A stretch of DNA of 64,000 nucleotides from Phytophthora hibernalis (GCA_012656075.1 JAAKBF010000012.1:248001-312000); one strand, 5' to 3'; numbered from the stretch's first letter, positions 10,701 through 22,650 are shown. Numbers and translations are program-made. The notes: generated from the letters alone by a model not told the origin.

Positions 10701-13700
10701 GAGAATGTGCAGTGAGAACCCAGCAGGTAAATAGCCCACTTTGGTCTTGCTGAACCTCCACAATCTGCCAGTATTCGCGTTGCAACGCGCTGCCCGCATC
10801 GAAAACGAAATTTTCCATACCAACACCGTTTCCTTTTGCTGCGAGTGTTCGAGTAGATCCGCTTTGAAAGCGCTTGGCGCTGCCGTGAGCAGTACTCGCA
10901 ATGCCAAATCCACCAGCACCACCAAAGCTGCGCATTCGTTCTTCGCGCTCCCGCCTTCGCTTGCCAAGCATGGTCTTCCACTTCTTCTTTCGATTCTTCA
11001 GCCAGTCCGTGAACGGCACTTCTCCTAGCTTAACCTTAGCTGCAGGTTCGTCATCCATATCGTCATCGATTTCTTCGATTGTACTACTACTGGTGTCATT
11101 TTCATCACTTGCTTTGTTCCCCGCTTTCGCGGTTGGGGCTTTTTCGTGATGGTGGTGTTCCCTTCATCAAGTCCTCCATATCGATCAACTGAGCGACATA
11201 GTCTCCATTATCAGAACCCTTGGCTGCAGTTTTGAAAAACTGTTTCATGTTTCCTTGCTGGTGTTTCGCATTTTCTCACGAACTTGCTTCCTCATCCAGT
11301 CCGGCAACTCAATCCGTGGGACCGGGTTTTCACATTCTGGAAAGCAGCAGGGAGCGAGATAATTTTCTGAACCGTCGACGCAAAACGCGTACGATAGTAA
11401 TCCCAGTCGAGAATCGAACGAACGTCGAAGTCCTGAAGGTGCGGGTCCTTCAACCATTTCTTCAGGAAGTGCCGCTTAACTGCATCCTCTGTCGCGAAAA
11501 TGGCTGTAGGGATAGCACGCTCCGTGACCTTTTCACCGTAAGGTCGGGAAACAATGATCATCTTACAAGTTAAGCCCTTGTCCTTGAGCATATCGTCACC
11601 AAGAAATTCGCCCAGCCGTCTGGCTGTTGTGATAGACGTAGATTTCTGGCCCTCATACTCATCCAGCTTGCCAGACATACTTTTGTTTTCCGTAATCAGC
11701 GTCATAAGTTCTTCGTCATCCATCGACTTGCCTTTGGTATCAATCACATCAAGCCAACGGTTTGCGCACTTGGCAACAGATGCGTAGCACTCTTCTAGGT
11801 TGTCACCGTCGAGGAAGCATTCAAACACTTGCGACTGGAACGCCTTAATGAGCTGTAGTTCACCTCGTCGCTTGAGTTCGAAACCCTTGAGCTCGGCGAG
11901 AGAGTGATCGAAGTTGAATACTGCATAACGCTTTTAAGCAGTTTTCCCTCCTCAGTAGATGCAGGAAGCACCATGGCCTTGTAAGGCCCATCCACTTCGA
12001 AAAGGATGGAGCATTCCTTGTGCGTGTTATACTTGCCCGTGGTCGAGTCCAACTCGTGATACTGCGGGTTTGTGAATTTTGCGTGCACATCTGCGTTTAG
12101 CATCACACACGGATACGAAATACTTCTAGAGCCACCATCCTTAAGCTTAAACGAGAAGGTTTCCGGGAATGATTTGGGGAGAATAGCCCAAATGCCATCC
12201 GTATCCAGCTCGAGCGGTCGGCCAATCTGTTCCACTAACTCACGAGCTCCAGTAATGATGTTGGACCCCGTGTGCGTCACGATACCAGCCATTTCCATCG
12301 AATGCCATCGAGCTCCCTTGCGCATGACGTAGCCATAAAACGAGTTTAGAATACACTTGTGTGCTAGCTGCAATGAGTCGTAAACGAGGCACTTGTTTTG
12401 TGCGTCAATCTTCGCGAGCAGATCCTTCGATTCTTCGGCTTGGGACACCTTTTTCTTCCAAACTTTAGTGAGTCCTTTGTATTCGTAACGGCGGTCTCGG
12501 AATGCTCGTACTGTGTTTACATAAAATGGGTTTTCACGCATGCAAACGGTAGCAGATCGCTTTTGCGACTCCGTCACTTTGGTCTTCTTGTATACACTGG
12601 AACAGTAAGATTTGAAACGCTGTTTCAGCAGCAACTCCTGCGTATCTGTCGGAAGTTGACCAAATGGCAATGAGGCGCCGTTGTTCTTCTTTCCTGGGCC
12701 CGCATTGGCACCACCTCCCGGCTTGTCCACGGAGAAATTTTCGTACTCAATCTGTGTCTTGATGGAGTAGTACTCTGGTCGTGTAGCAGGGTAAAAATCA
12801 CCGCGCCACACCCAGTCCATTTCACGCTGACAAGACGCATCTTTTGCTTGATCGCTGCTCGACCGCATTCAGTATTATACGCGCATGCTGCGCAATCTGC
12901 TTCGTTTACAATCGCGCATGGCTGCAAACGGTTCGTCAGAATAATGTTCGGGTACATGGCGGCAACATCTAAATGGTAAATCAGAGGTTGCTCCTTCCGG
13001 TTTGGTCGCTCACGAAGCGCAACAAGATGCTCAACAATGTCTTTTTCACTTCGTTGTAATTGGCAACACGGTCAAGTGGCACATTCATTTCAATCTCCAG
13101 AGAAAATCGGAGATCGCGGTCAATGTTGTCGATCAATTGCTGGAAAGCACTCGGTACCAACTGGAAGTCGTACATGAAATCAGCGCGAAAGACACCAGAT
13201 TCCAAGCATTCCACGTGGCCGCCGACATACGTTTCATTCTCCACGAGGTGTCCCTTGTAGAACTTCTCTTCACGAGCCGAGCTTTGTTTATTCGGGCAAA
13301 CAATGTTTCCTCCAAATGCTTCAACCATCAGCAAAGCTTCACAAAGTGTACCAGAACCTTTTCGCAGCACATCTTCAGAGCCCAGGGGGATAATTGTGCA
13401 CAGCGAAAACACGAACAAGTGCACATATTTGTCGTAGAGGTAAAACGTGGCAACAGCATCGGAAACTGAATACGACGCCATTTTCAGGGGCTCGTCGCGA
13501 GCCAGAGCAACCATATCTTCTGCGTCCACCTCGACAGGATCGTACCCGAGCTTGTACTTTGTCACAGCCTTCAAGCCCTGACTACCCTGTGGCAAATATG
13601 AGTCACGTTTCACCCAACAGAAAGCGTCCATGTGTACACTAGAACGGCCGCGGTACTCGCCGTTACGCTCGTCCAGCGATATACCGATCTCACGAGACAT

Positions 13701-15114
13701 GTTCATGCCGTGAACTTGTGCCCGCGCGTCAATGAACGGCCAATCGAAGAAGTCACCGTTGTACGTCACGAAAATGTGCGGCTTCTCATCCAGGATGTGC
13801 TCGAAGAAGCGTTTTAGGAGCTGCTCCTCATTAGCCTCATTAAACACGATAAAGGGTCCGGGATACGCCTCCTTGGGCGTGTACTCGAAATCCTGGACAT
13901 CCTCTGACACGAACTCGCGGTTCACAATAAGGTACCCCTGTCTGTCAATCATGTACGAAATCATGTAAATCTGGTCCACATGGGCATCCGGAAACTTCAG
14001 TGGTGCCTTAGTACACTCAATGTCGAATGCGCACACCACAGGCTCAGCCTTATCCACCATATCCTTCTGCCTCTTCACATCCGACGGCGCGTATGGGGCT
14101 GTCGGGTCATAGTCCACGAGATACCAAGCCCCCACTCGGATATCCAGGTCGATGGCCACCCGCATGGGGTACGGCACGTCGTACTCTCTCAGTTCCAGCA
14201 GGGCGCTCTCGCTCTCATCAGTACCTGTTCCTTTAGCTCCATCCGTACCGCCTCCAAAGATCAAATCATCTTCCGTGACCTGTTCTCTGGCCTGTCCCTG
14301 CATTTCGTAGGCCTGTCGAGCCTGCAGTCTCTCCTGGTTCCTGGCGACGAGCGGGGCCAGCTCTCTTCACCGTCATCAAATCTGTAACTGTAGCAAAACT
14401 CAGCTTCACGTACAGCGCCTTCTTGCCGTTCAGGTGGTCGGCCATGTCTAAATCTTCTCTGAACACTCTCTCAGCTTTAGCCACGAGGCCTTCAAACCTC
14501 CGCAAGCAGTAGGCGATCACGTCCTGCGACCTGTTGGCCTCCGGCCGCACGTACAGATAAGGCTGGTAGATGATCCTGGTCTTGAAGGCCTTGCCGTCCT
14601 GCTCCAGGAAGTACAACTCCAGTCCGCTGACCTCGTTCTTGCCCTCCACGGGGTCGGGCAGCGTGCACGAGCGCAGGTTCAGCAGCCAGCCAAGCTTGGC
14701 GGTGTCCTGTGTGTCTGCAGAAGCGTCCGGTTGCTCCTTGCGCGCCTCTTCTTCTTGTTCCAGCAGCTCCGGAAGCAGAAAGAAGCCGAACCTGCGGTCC
14801 AGCTCGTCGCCCTTGTACATCGCGTACTGCTTGGCCTCCGTCATGCCGCCGCCCGGACGCATGCGCTGCGCGTTAGCACGTGCACCCTGCGAGTTGCGCG
14901 CCCATGCCGAGCCCCGCCGCGGCTGTACGGGTTGCGCGACGCCATGGAGGAAGGTGACGCTTTGGATGCGGAGTGGTTTTGCGCCAGCGGAAACAAGAGT
15001 GATGGTCATGAAAAAGCGCGGGAAGGGGTCAGTGTTTCGAAAAGAGTGACATTGTGTTTTCGCGCGCTTTTTGGGTGGTCCACCGGCATGTGAGGATGAT
15101 GGTTGGAACAGCAT
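7753..15114 (-). CDS. POLE: DNA polymerase epsilon catalytic subunit
   Basis: Catalytic A subunit of the leading-strand replicase, about 2450 residues, the normal family size. In order: an N-terminal domain with DELDRRFGFFLLPE; the 3'-5' exonuclease with FDIECTK near residue 363 and TYNGDFFDWPF; the polymerase with HLDVAAMYPNIILTNRLQP near residue 720, a conserved C-C-C insert (CAACAY, CQREMDW), NSFYGYVMRKGARW, and the epsilon-specific ELDTDGIW near 970; then the inactive second polymerase half. It ends in two zinc modules (CLWCNLC...CPRCF and CRKCHLP...CPCSG, residues about 2310-2400). The ATG at 15114 is the only in-frame start; TAA is at 7753-7755. The frame breaks ten times, near 14365, 13044, 12870, 11933, 11328, 11265, 11161, 10137, 9440 and 8423. 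Most sit in short homopolymers, where one added base restores the family sequence. Since the gene is essential, these are most simply read as indel errors. Confidence 0.97.
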
Positions 15115-15155
15115 CGTATATTAGCGCTGGAAGGTGTGGCCGTTGCAACGGCGAC

Positions 15156-15780
15156 TTACTTGGAGATCTTGCGCTTCTTGGAGGGCTCCTCGACGGCCTC
15201 AAAGTACTTGAGCGAGTCCTTGGGGTTGGCGGTCATGGACTTGGCGCCCTTCTTCCAGTTGGCGGGGCACGTCGCCGTGCTCCTCGTGGAACTGGAAGGC
15301 CTCGATGAGACGCAGCACCTCGTCCACGTTGCGACCGATGGGCAGGTCGTTGATGGTGATCTGGCGCAGGATGCCCTCCGTGTCGATGATGAAGAGGCCG
15401 CGGAAGGCCACGCCCTCCTCGTCGCCGTCCTGCACGAGCACCTCGTACTTGGTGCACAGGTCCTTCTTGACGTCGGCGATAATGGGGATGTTCATGTCGC
15501 CCAGCCCGCCCTTCTTGCGGGGCGTATTGATCCACGCCAAGTGGGAGAACTTGGAGTCGATGGAGCAGGCCAGCACCTCCGTGTTGAGCTTCTTGAAGTC
15601 CTCCACGCGGTCGCTGAAGGCGCAGATCTCCGTGGGGCACACGAAGGTGAAGTCCATGGGGTAGAAGAAGAGCACGACGTACTTGCCCTTGTAGTCGGAC
15701 AGCGACACGGACTTGAACTCTCCGTCCACGACGGCGTCGGCCGTGAACTGCGGGGCAGGCTTGCGGATAGTGAGCACCAT
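15156..15780 (-). CDS. 2-Cys peroxiredoxin (Prx1/AhpC type)
   Basis: Thiol peroxidase that reduces hydrogen peroxide with electrons from thioredoxin; about 208 residues, likely cytosolic because no targeting peptide is seen. The peroxidatic Cys48 lies in DFTFVCPTEI. The GGLG motif (KKGGLGDM) and a C-terminal KYF motif mark the hyperoxidation-sensitive eukaryotic class. The C-terminal end is basic (KKRKISK, TAA at 15156-15158) and could be nuclear-directing. Near 15267-15270 a two-base loss shifts the frame exactly at the resolving cysteine: EEHGDV should be followed by CPANW. Read as given, the enzyme would lose its resolving Cys and end in junk. Restoring two bases gives a normal protein, so I take this as a sequence error. 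Only 41 bp separate its stop from the Pol epsilon ATG on the same strand. Confidence 0.95.
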
Positions 15781-15989
15781 TGTGATTGGCTAAAACGACG
15801 ACTTGAGCAGTACGGAGCAAATCTAAGACTGACACCGATCGAATCGATCCCGTTGTCCTACCGTTCAATCTTTCACTAAGTACGGATATGACGTGTAGAA
15901 CATAAGTTAGGGTGGTACACATGATGTACCGTGGGTATGGTACCCATCTTCTTCTCAAAGCCAAAGCTGCCAGGAATTAAGTCGCCGCC
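15781..15989. promoter_or_regulatory. divergent promoter region, peroxiredoxin / BSD gene
   Basis: The 209 bases between the ATGs of two divergently transcribed genes must carry both promoters. There is no TATA box near either start. The BSD start has GCCGCC directly before its ATG, a strong initiation context. A partly palindromic stretch rich in GTAC lies at about 15905-15945. No transcription-factor site is assigned. Confidence 0.55.
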
Positions 15990-17309
15990 ATGTCGTTCAG
16001 CAGCTTCTACTCGGTGGTGAACGCCATCAAGGACAAGTCGGCGGAGGCCATGACGACGCTGAGTTCAGACCTGCAGGACTTCAAGTCCATCGTGCAGGAA
16101 GACGTGGCGGAGCTGTCCAAGACCGTGCGCCAGGGGCGTCTCAGCGTTGATGCAGACGAGCAGGACGCGGAGGAGAAGACGCAGGACGACGAGCAGGACG
16201 CAGGATCCAAACCTAAAAATCCCACGGAGATGCAGGACGAAGAGCAGGACGACGATCCCTTGACATCTCTCAAGAACTCGCTCTTCTCCTTCGACGCCTT
16301 GGGCTCCTTAAACTCTGTGGGCAGCTCTATGCAGGGCTCTTTAACGTCTGTAGGCAGCTCCATGCAGGGCTCTCTCACCTCTGTAAGCAGCAAATTGACG
16401 TCTCTGAACGTCAGCAGCAGCTTGGTCTCACTGGAGGCCATGGGCTCCAAGCTGCTCAACTCGGCCGACGAGTTCCTGGGCTCTTTGGCCGGAGAAGCGG
16501 CTTTTGACGAGGAAGAGCTGAGTGAGAGTGAGCTGAGTGCTCGGAGGTTCCGGCTGCTGGCGCTACAGGAGGACTCGGAGACGTACAGCGAGCCGCCGCT
16601 CGACGTCGAGACCTTTGAGAAGTGGAAAGCCACGACGCCGGCTAAAGACCTGGCGGAGATCCAGAAGGAGGTGTTGGAGAACTACTCAACGGTGGGCGCC
16701 AAGTTCACGGAGCTGGTACCTCGACGGTGGAGGCGGACGTGTTCTGGGCGCACTACATTTACAAGGCGTCGCTGTTGGCGGCCCAGGAGCAGCGCGGCGC
16801 GGATCTGCTTGAGCACGGTATGATACGAGTGAAATGATGTGGCGTCGAGAGCAGTAGCTGACTCTTCTCTCATTTTTTGACCAGCTCTGAACGATGATGA
16901 GGAAGAAATCGGCTGGGACGTGGACTCACCGAAGGCCAAGGACGAGGAAGAGAAGAACTTTTTCCCCGATGACGAGGCGAAGGAGGAGCATAAGGCACCT
17001 GCCAACGGTGCGGCCCCCGGTCCTACCTCCTCTAGTGACGGTGAGAGCTGGATCGAGCTGGACGAGCGGAAGGAGTCGACGTCTTCAGGCGCGTCCTCGA
17101 CTCGAAAGGAGCCCACCAGCGCTCTCGCTGACGTGAAACTAGAGGAAGGTGACGAAAACGCGGACTCTCTGGACTGGGGCGACGATGACGATCTTTCAGT
17201 CCCAGAGACGACAGCTGCTGCTGCTCCTGATGCGAAGACCCCTGAGGCGACGCCGGCGACGCACGAGGACGCCAGCAAGCGCGGAGAGGACTGGGGCGAG
17301 TGGGACTAA
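15990..17309 (+). CDS. BSD-domain protein, acidic (one intron)
   Basis: About 418 residues. The ATG at 15990 is chosen for its GCCGCC context. An amphipathic N-terminus (SSFYSVVNAIKDKSAEAM) and Ser/Leu-rich repeats of the form SLTSVGSSMQG lead to a BSD domain: FEKWKATTPAKDLAEI, the LVP turn, and the hallmark Phe-Trp in DVFWAHYIYK. The intron at 16818-16884 has a GTATGA donor, a pyrimidine tract and a CCAG acceptor, and it joins LLEH to ALNDDEEEIGWDVDSP. The C-terminal third is acidic and ends SKRGEDWGEWD; the terminal WGEWD resembles Dos2/SYAP1-type BSD proteins. One frameshift at CC (16719-16720) lies inside the BSD domain and is repaired by one C. Precise function is unknown; BSD proteins include TFIIH components and synapse-associated-like factors. 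Confidence 0.85.
16818..16884 (+). other. spliceosomal intron in the BSD-domain gene
   Basis: A 67-base GT-AG intron with donor GTATGA, a T-rich tract (CATTTTTTGACCAG) and phase 1. It interrupts the codon after the His of LLEH; splicing keeps the frame into the acidic exon 2. Its length matches the other introns inferred in this window. Confidence 0.8.
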
Positions 17310-17993
17310 GTTAAGTGGTCGGGCGAGACGCCCGCGCATACTTCACCGATCCTATCAACTTTCGTTTTCATGACACTGCAGCAACGTACGATGTCCAGCT
17401 GCTTCTCTATCTTTTGTGTGCAAGCCTCGATGGCATTTTCTGCTTCGTTCTCTTATTTCTAAGTGTATCCACCAATTCCTGCAAAAAGAAATGTTTTTGG
17501 CAACACTTGACTCACGCCAGTCGGTAGACCACCACAGGAACTCAATTCAATCTCCTCAAATCTGCTTGAGTCAAGTCTTGCCATTTACGGCATTAGTGCT
17601 CGATAGTTTCGTGTCGATACCACACAGTACATGTGCATGTACTGAGCTTAGTACACTTACGCTTAGTACGCTTTTGCTGCGGTGTCGCCGTCTAAGCGCT
17701 GAACCCTCCGCTGGAAATGTTTTCACCTGCGTTTGACCTGATTTCGTCTTGGAGACGGTCCGTTGTTGTCGTTTCACATGACAGGCTGCTGTAGTGTTGA
17801 TGAGTGACCTAGGTACTGCCGCAGCCTACGCCAACAACTTGCGCAAGACAATATAAAGTACGTCGACTTTGGGTTGCTGGCGTTATCTGGCCTGCTATAC
17901 ATACTAGCTTACCGGTAGCATCTCGATTGCTTGGCTTCATTCCTAATTTCGCTTCCAGCCGATCAAGTCCCGCGTGGCATTCGACATTCGACA
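17310..17993. other. intergenic, no gene seen
   Basis: About 680 bases between two plus-strand genes. No open frame resembles a family. It contains a near-palindrome of the TACATGTA type at about 17626-17643 followed by a short repeat of CTTAGTAC-like units. It probably holds the 3' UTR of the BSD gene and the promoter of the next gene. Confidence 0.5.
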
Positions 17994-18881
17994 ATGAACA
18001 TCTCGGATCTCTTGTGTTCGCCCATCGAAACGCTTTCCCGTGGTGGTGAGACTAGCGTTGCAACATGCAAACCTCCACGGGTCAAACCTAAAAGAGCCCA
18101 ACCCAAGAAGCGGCAAGCCAAGATCGTGCCGGATGACCAGCGCATACGTCCGTACCGCATGAGTGTGACTCAGAAGAAGAGTCGGCAAGACTTCCGGCAG
18201 CACGAGTCGAAGGTGTTCAACCTGACGCTCGACGTCAACCAGTTGAAGCAGCAAGTGCAGCACCTGCTGGAGTGTCGAGACCTACAGATCTCGTGTCTGC
18301 TGCAGAACCGACAGAGACTCGAGACTCAAGTGCTGGGGACGGTGGATACAATACTATTCGGTGGCAGTGAGAGGCCTCGATCGGGTGACGAAGGCTGCAG
18401 CTTCTCGAGGATGTTCATGGATCAATCTGACGGAGACGCACCTGCTAATGGCATTTACGAGTTCAGTCTTCAGCTCGACAAGCCCAACTTCAATCACCGC
18501 TCATGCTCCATTGCTACGACGCAAGTGCTGTCGATCGTTGAAGAAGACCCAGAGGCTGACAACGAAGAAGCTGCTCAAGTCCGTAAGGTGTGTGGTGGCC
18601 CTGGTGGTTGCTTGGTGGAGGCTGTCGGAGGCTTCACAGGGAGATTCACCCGACAGATCATCGTTTCCATGTTCCCTCATGTGCTGAGTGACGAGATGAT
18701 GGTGGCGCAGATCATCGGACTGGCCATCACGTGTCCAGCACGATTGATGCTTTACTTCAATGCTCACAAAACGATCGTACGCCAAGTTGCCCATGCGGAT
18801 GTCTTCTCGGCATTGACTGCCTTGCAACAGGCCAAGCCTAGAGAGTTCGCTGCTATCATGGGCACTCCATACGTCTCGTAG
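17994..18881 (+). CDS. bZIP-like basic coiled-coil protein, hypothetical
   Basis: A clean 295-residue open frame from the ATG at 17994 (MNISDLLCSP). A strongly basic stretch (about residues 25-65, KPKRAQPKKRQAK) is followed by QKKSRQDFRQHESKVFNLTL. Then comes a heptad-like segment, VNQLKQQVQHLLECRDL, reminiscent of a degenerate bZIP: basic region, then leucine-type spacing. The C-terminal half (residues 170-295) is globular, with ARKV-type acidic linkers and FPHVLSDEMMVAQIIGLAI. Oomycetes have many divergent bZIPs with a similar QKKSRQ-FRQ motif, so a nuclear DNA-binding role is possible. However, the canonical Asn-x7-Arg of bZIPs is not evident. Function is not assigned. No frameshift is visible. 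Confidence 0.6.
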   Translation: MNISDLLCSPIETLSRGGETSVATCKPPRVKPKRAQPKKRQAKIVPDDQRIRPYRMSVTQKKSRQDFRQHESKVFNLTLDVNQLKQQVQHLLECRDLQISCLLQNRQRLETQVLGTVDTILFGGSERPRSGDEGCSFSRMFMDQSDGDAPANGIYEFSLQLDKPNFNHRSCSIATTQVLSIVEEDPEADNEEAAQVRKVCGGPGGCLVEAVGGFTGRFTRQIIVSMFPHVLSDEMMVAQIIGLAITCPARLMLYFNAHKTIVRQVAHADVFSALTALQQAKPREFAAIMGTPYVS

Positions 18882-19084
18882 GGGAGACATCGGCTCATTG
18901 GTGATGAAAAGGTAAATTCCACCATGCATGGAAAAGAAGTACAAATGTTGAAGTGCTGGAATAAATTCGTGGTGAAGTGCATTTCTTGTTCTTCGAATGT
19001 ACATCGCGAAATGTCTTCAGGCCGCTTCCGGCAACGATGCTAGATACTTCTAAATAGCATCTCACGCCATTTCTTCGTCGTCAA

Positions 19085-19730
19085 ATATAAGAAGTATACT
19101 GGGTTGACTCAAGTTCTCGTAGACACGGTGTACGTTTATGGATTTCGACCCAAGAACTTTATACTATGCTCTTAACGCTTTCGTGTGTAACTAGGCTTGA
19201 CTTTTTCACTGTAGTGGTGTATCCGATGCTGATGGTAATCTACTGCCTCGCCTCCTTTCGCCTTGATCACAAGAAAGTCGCGATCAATCTGAGCGTTTTT
19301 CCAACGGGTTCGTTTGAGAGGAACGCAAATGTGATCGCAGACCCAGTCCAGACCGGAATTATCTACGAAGCCTTGAAATCGCTGCAAATTCTCTCGTTTT
19401 GGGATTTCTGCTTCCGCGTCGGAGTTCATCTCATCTTCTCTCATCAATTGTCTCGAGTAGCGGACCTCATTCAAGATCCAAGCCAAAGACCCGGTCGACT
19501 CTACCCCAAACGCCATTTCGCTTCTGCTGCTTTATTGACCGTCTTCACGATTAGTCTATTCATTTTCGTAAACAAGAGTGTGTGGACTTCGGCGGATGCG
19601 TGTCTACCACATCCCGAGTGCGTTGTCAAGGCACACTGATGGACAATTGTAGAACACGGATCGCAGACGCAATGTCCCGTGTCTGACTCTAATCGACGGA
19701 GACTTAGCTCCAAAATCCTTTGACAACCTG
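19085..19730 (+). pseudogene. WLGC-family copy 2, fragment (central exons only)
   Basis: Starts inside exon 2 (KKYTGLTQVLVDT), crosses an intron with donor GTACGT near 19130 and acceptor CTAG before GCTTGAC (about 19194), then runs through the exon carrying VVVYPMLMVIYC and VIADPVQTGIIYEALKSL. It stops in the HPECVVKAH region, where a TGA (19637-19639) replaces the Arg/Trp context of the other copies. No N-terminus, leucine-rich repeats or WLGC end follow. It is almost base-identical to the inverse strand at about 21000-21650, so it is a recent inverted partial duplicate of copy 3. Confidence 0.75.
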
Positions 19731-19955
19731 TCCTCTAAATGATGTTTTCATTTTGGCCCACTAACACGACCAAAAAGTAGTTAAACTTGCGGTAAGCTTA
19801 CGCCGAATATTCATAGCCGTAGGGTTTCCATGAATCAGGCTGACCGCAGCATGGAATTAGCAAAATCTGCTATCCCAGCCTTCGCATCACCCCTAGTCTA
19901 TAGGAATACGGTAACAGCGAGAAGGTTGGATTTTGCTAGGTTTTGAGGATCGACT

Positions 19956-22650
19956 TTACTCGCAACCAAGCCACGATTCGTATTCACTATGGCATGGATC
20001 ACCCACTCCCAGCTTAATCTGCCGACGTCGCATCTCGATCACGTACGGGTCTGGCATACAGAAGATTGCCATGAACCTTGCATTGTAGCACATAGCCTCC
20101 TCAACTCCAGGAAGGTCGCATTTTCGATACAGAACCCCATCGCATTGAGCGATAGTTTTCGGAGATGGAAAACCTGGTCCGGGGTTGTTTATTACTTCCT
20201 TCTGCAAACTGTAGAGGAAAACTTCTTGACGACAGCTTTTGTCTCAGTTGAGGCAACAATGGTTGACGGTAGGCATGAAGCAGGCGGTACCCCCAGAATG
20301 GACTAGCCGCACAAAATGTATCCTTCAGGTTGCATTCACCGAGAAACCCATTGCAGCACCAAGCACCTCGGTCGTTGACAGAGAATGCCTTAAGCTTCTG
20401 CACGGAGCTCAAATCAGGAATCGTGTCGATCCTTGGTACGTAAGACATTACCAATCTTTCAAGGTTGTTGAGATTGTTGAACGCTGGTAAGAGACAAACA
20501 TTGCCAGTGTGAGCGCCTTGAGATTCTGGAGGCCCTCAAAAGATGGAAGTGTTTGAAGCCGAAGATGCATCCCCAAATGGATAAACGTCAGGGATGCCAT
20601 CTTGTCGAACATTCCGCTCGGTAGCGCGAGTAATGAGCTATCAAATGTCCCCTCCACATACCTATTTCGTCAAACAATACGCAGTAAACAGTCAAGATGA
20701 AAATGAAGCGGTGCCTTTCTCCTCTTGTTAGCAATCGAGTTGATCAAATCCACGTACAAATACTCGAGATTAATATACTCTTCGATCCAGATGGGCATGC
20801 TCTCCGTGTGCGTGTAAACTAGGGATCTACACATGCATACACGTTACAATTCATTCACATACACAGATAAACCTTGGGATTTTTACGTACAGGTGACGCA
20901 TTTGACGACAGCGTCGAAGCTCATCGGGAATTATTGGGAAATAGCGATTTGTGAGCTGGATAGTCTTCAGATCTCCCGTCGAGGCAAGCTGCACAACCTT
21001 GGGGTGACATTTTCAGGTTGTAACCAGTTGTCGAAGGATTTTGGAGCTAAGTCTCCGTCGATAAGAGTCAGACACGGACATTGCGTCTGCGATCCTTGTT
21101 CTACAATTGTCCATCGGTGTGCCTTGACAACGCACTCGGGATGTGGTAGACACGCATTCGCCGAAGTCCACACACTCTTGTTTACGAAAATGAATAGACT
21201 AATCGTGAAGACGGTCAATAAAGCAGCAGAAGCGAAATGGCGTTTGGGGTAGAGTCGACCGGGTCTTTGGCTTGGATCTTGAATGAGGTCCGCTACTCGA
21301 GACAATTGATGAGAGAAGATGAGATGAACTCCGACGCGGAAGCAGAAATCCCAAAACGAGAGAATTTGCAGCGATTTCAAGGCTTCGTAGATAATTCCGG
21401 TCTGGACTGGGTCTGCGATCACATTTGCGTTCCTCTCAAACGAACCCGTTGGAAAAACGCTCAGATTGATCGCGATTTTCTTGTGATCAAGGCGAAAGCA
21501 GGCGAGGCAGTAGATTACCATCAGCATCGGATACACCACTACAATGAAAAAATCAAGCCTAGTCACACTCGAAAAAACATTAGAGCGCAATATAAGTTCA
21601 TGCTTCGAAATCCGTGAACGTACACCGTGTCGACGAGAGCTTCAGTCAGTCCAGTATACTTCTTAGGAAGAAACATCATAACCACGCACGAGAGCGCATT
21701 CGCCCCAACAATCACTGTGAATACCGTGACAAGTGGAAGGGGTGACCCTGCTTCGAGAATTTGGTACAGGATAACCGATTCCACAGCCAGATCTGCTAAT
21801 TTGATCCAAACCCTCTGCCCGAACATGCAACACGATCAAATAGCATTAGATGAGAAGAAGTATCTCCACTCCGAAAACAGTACTTACCGCGATTTTCACA
21901 GCGTAGTCGTCTTCTTTAACGAGTAGCAAAACGGATTGGGTGAGAAGCACAGTTGCTTTGTTTCTTCGTCGACCTACTGGCACCGCCATGATACCGTCGC
22001 GCAAATTCGATTTCATCGATTCAAGTCGAGATGGACGCGCAATTTTCCTGACGCGCTTTTGTCGTCTCAGTAGCTTTAAAACAACCAAGAGGTAAGCAAT
22101 TGCTACCAGTGAAAGCCCGCAGAGAGAGATGATGTTCATAACTGCTGGAGGATCTACCATGAGCCAGAAGGATCCATTGTCGAAGGTTTCAGTCTTCATG
22201 ACCCAATTCACGGTGTCGTTCGGCTTGATCGTCAAGAGGATGAGCCACACCGACCAACAGAAACAAGTGAGCGCCATGAATCCTACCAACGTTTTCATCC
22301 CCAATGTTGCCCAATGCAACGATTTCTTGGAAGTGCTCTGACTTTCAAATCGTCGCTGTGGTCGAGCATTATTTTTCTCGAAGACTAACGTCAGTTGGCT
22401 CTGGCTGTACTTTTGTTCTCGAGTTTAGTGTTTTTCGCACGACTGGAATGGCTGTGGCCATCGTTGGACCACCCACTGGTAACACCGAAAAACTCATCAT
22501 CCTCGCAGTAGGTTGATATGGCTGTCTTTTACCAAGATCTTGTGCACTAATAAATACGCTTTCTGTTGTAGAGGATGGGAAAATCGGCGAGGCATCGTTC
22601 GATGACCTGTGATCACCTCGCGGTTTGGACTTCGCGTGGTCAGCAACCAT
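19956..22650 (-). pseudogene. WLGC-family membrane LRR protein, copy 3 (probable pseudogene)
   Basis: Five exons by splice motif and comparison: about 22650-21888, 21814-21624, 21558-20891, 20826-20758 and 20661-19956. Donors are GTAAGT or GTACGT and acceptors CAG or TAG; the intron before the last exon has a CTAAC branch site. Exon 1 holds a Ser-rich tail and two membrane helices (VWLILLTIKPN and the ISLCGLSLVAIAYLLVV region); exon 2 another (FTVIVGANALSCVVMMFLP); exon 3 two more. Exon 4 encodes the SLVYTHTESMPIW segment. The last exon has leucine-rich repeats, WCCNGFLGECN, and the C-terminal Cys block ending SWLGCE. Disruptions are a frame break in exon 1 (about 22385), about 8 bases missing near 20485, and one base near 20288. 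The 8-base loss is not a homopolymer slip, so it is called a pseudogene. Confidence 0.7.

Noticed and set aside
15233..15964. Long Arg/His-rich open frame on the minus strand overlapping peroxiredoxin
   Set aside because: It is the shifted frame of the GC-rich peroxiredoxin gene; its composition (Arg, Pro, His runs) is typical of a shadow frame.
16007..16633. Ser-rich open frame antisense to the BSD gene
   Set aside because: It mirrors the Leu/Ser-rich repeats of the BSD gene and has no family features of its own.
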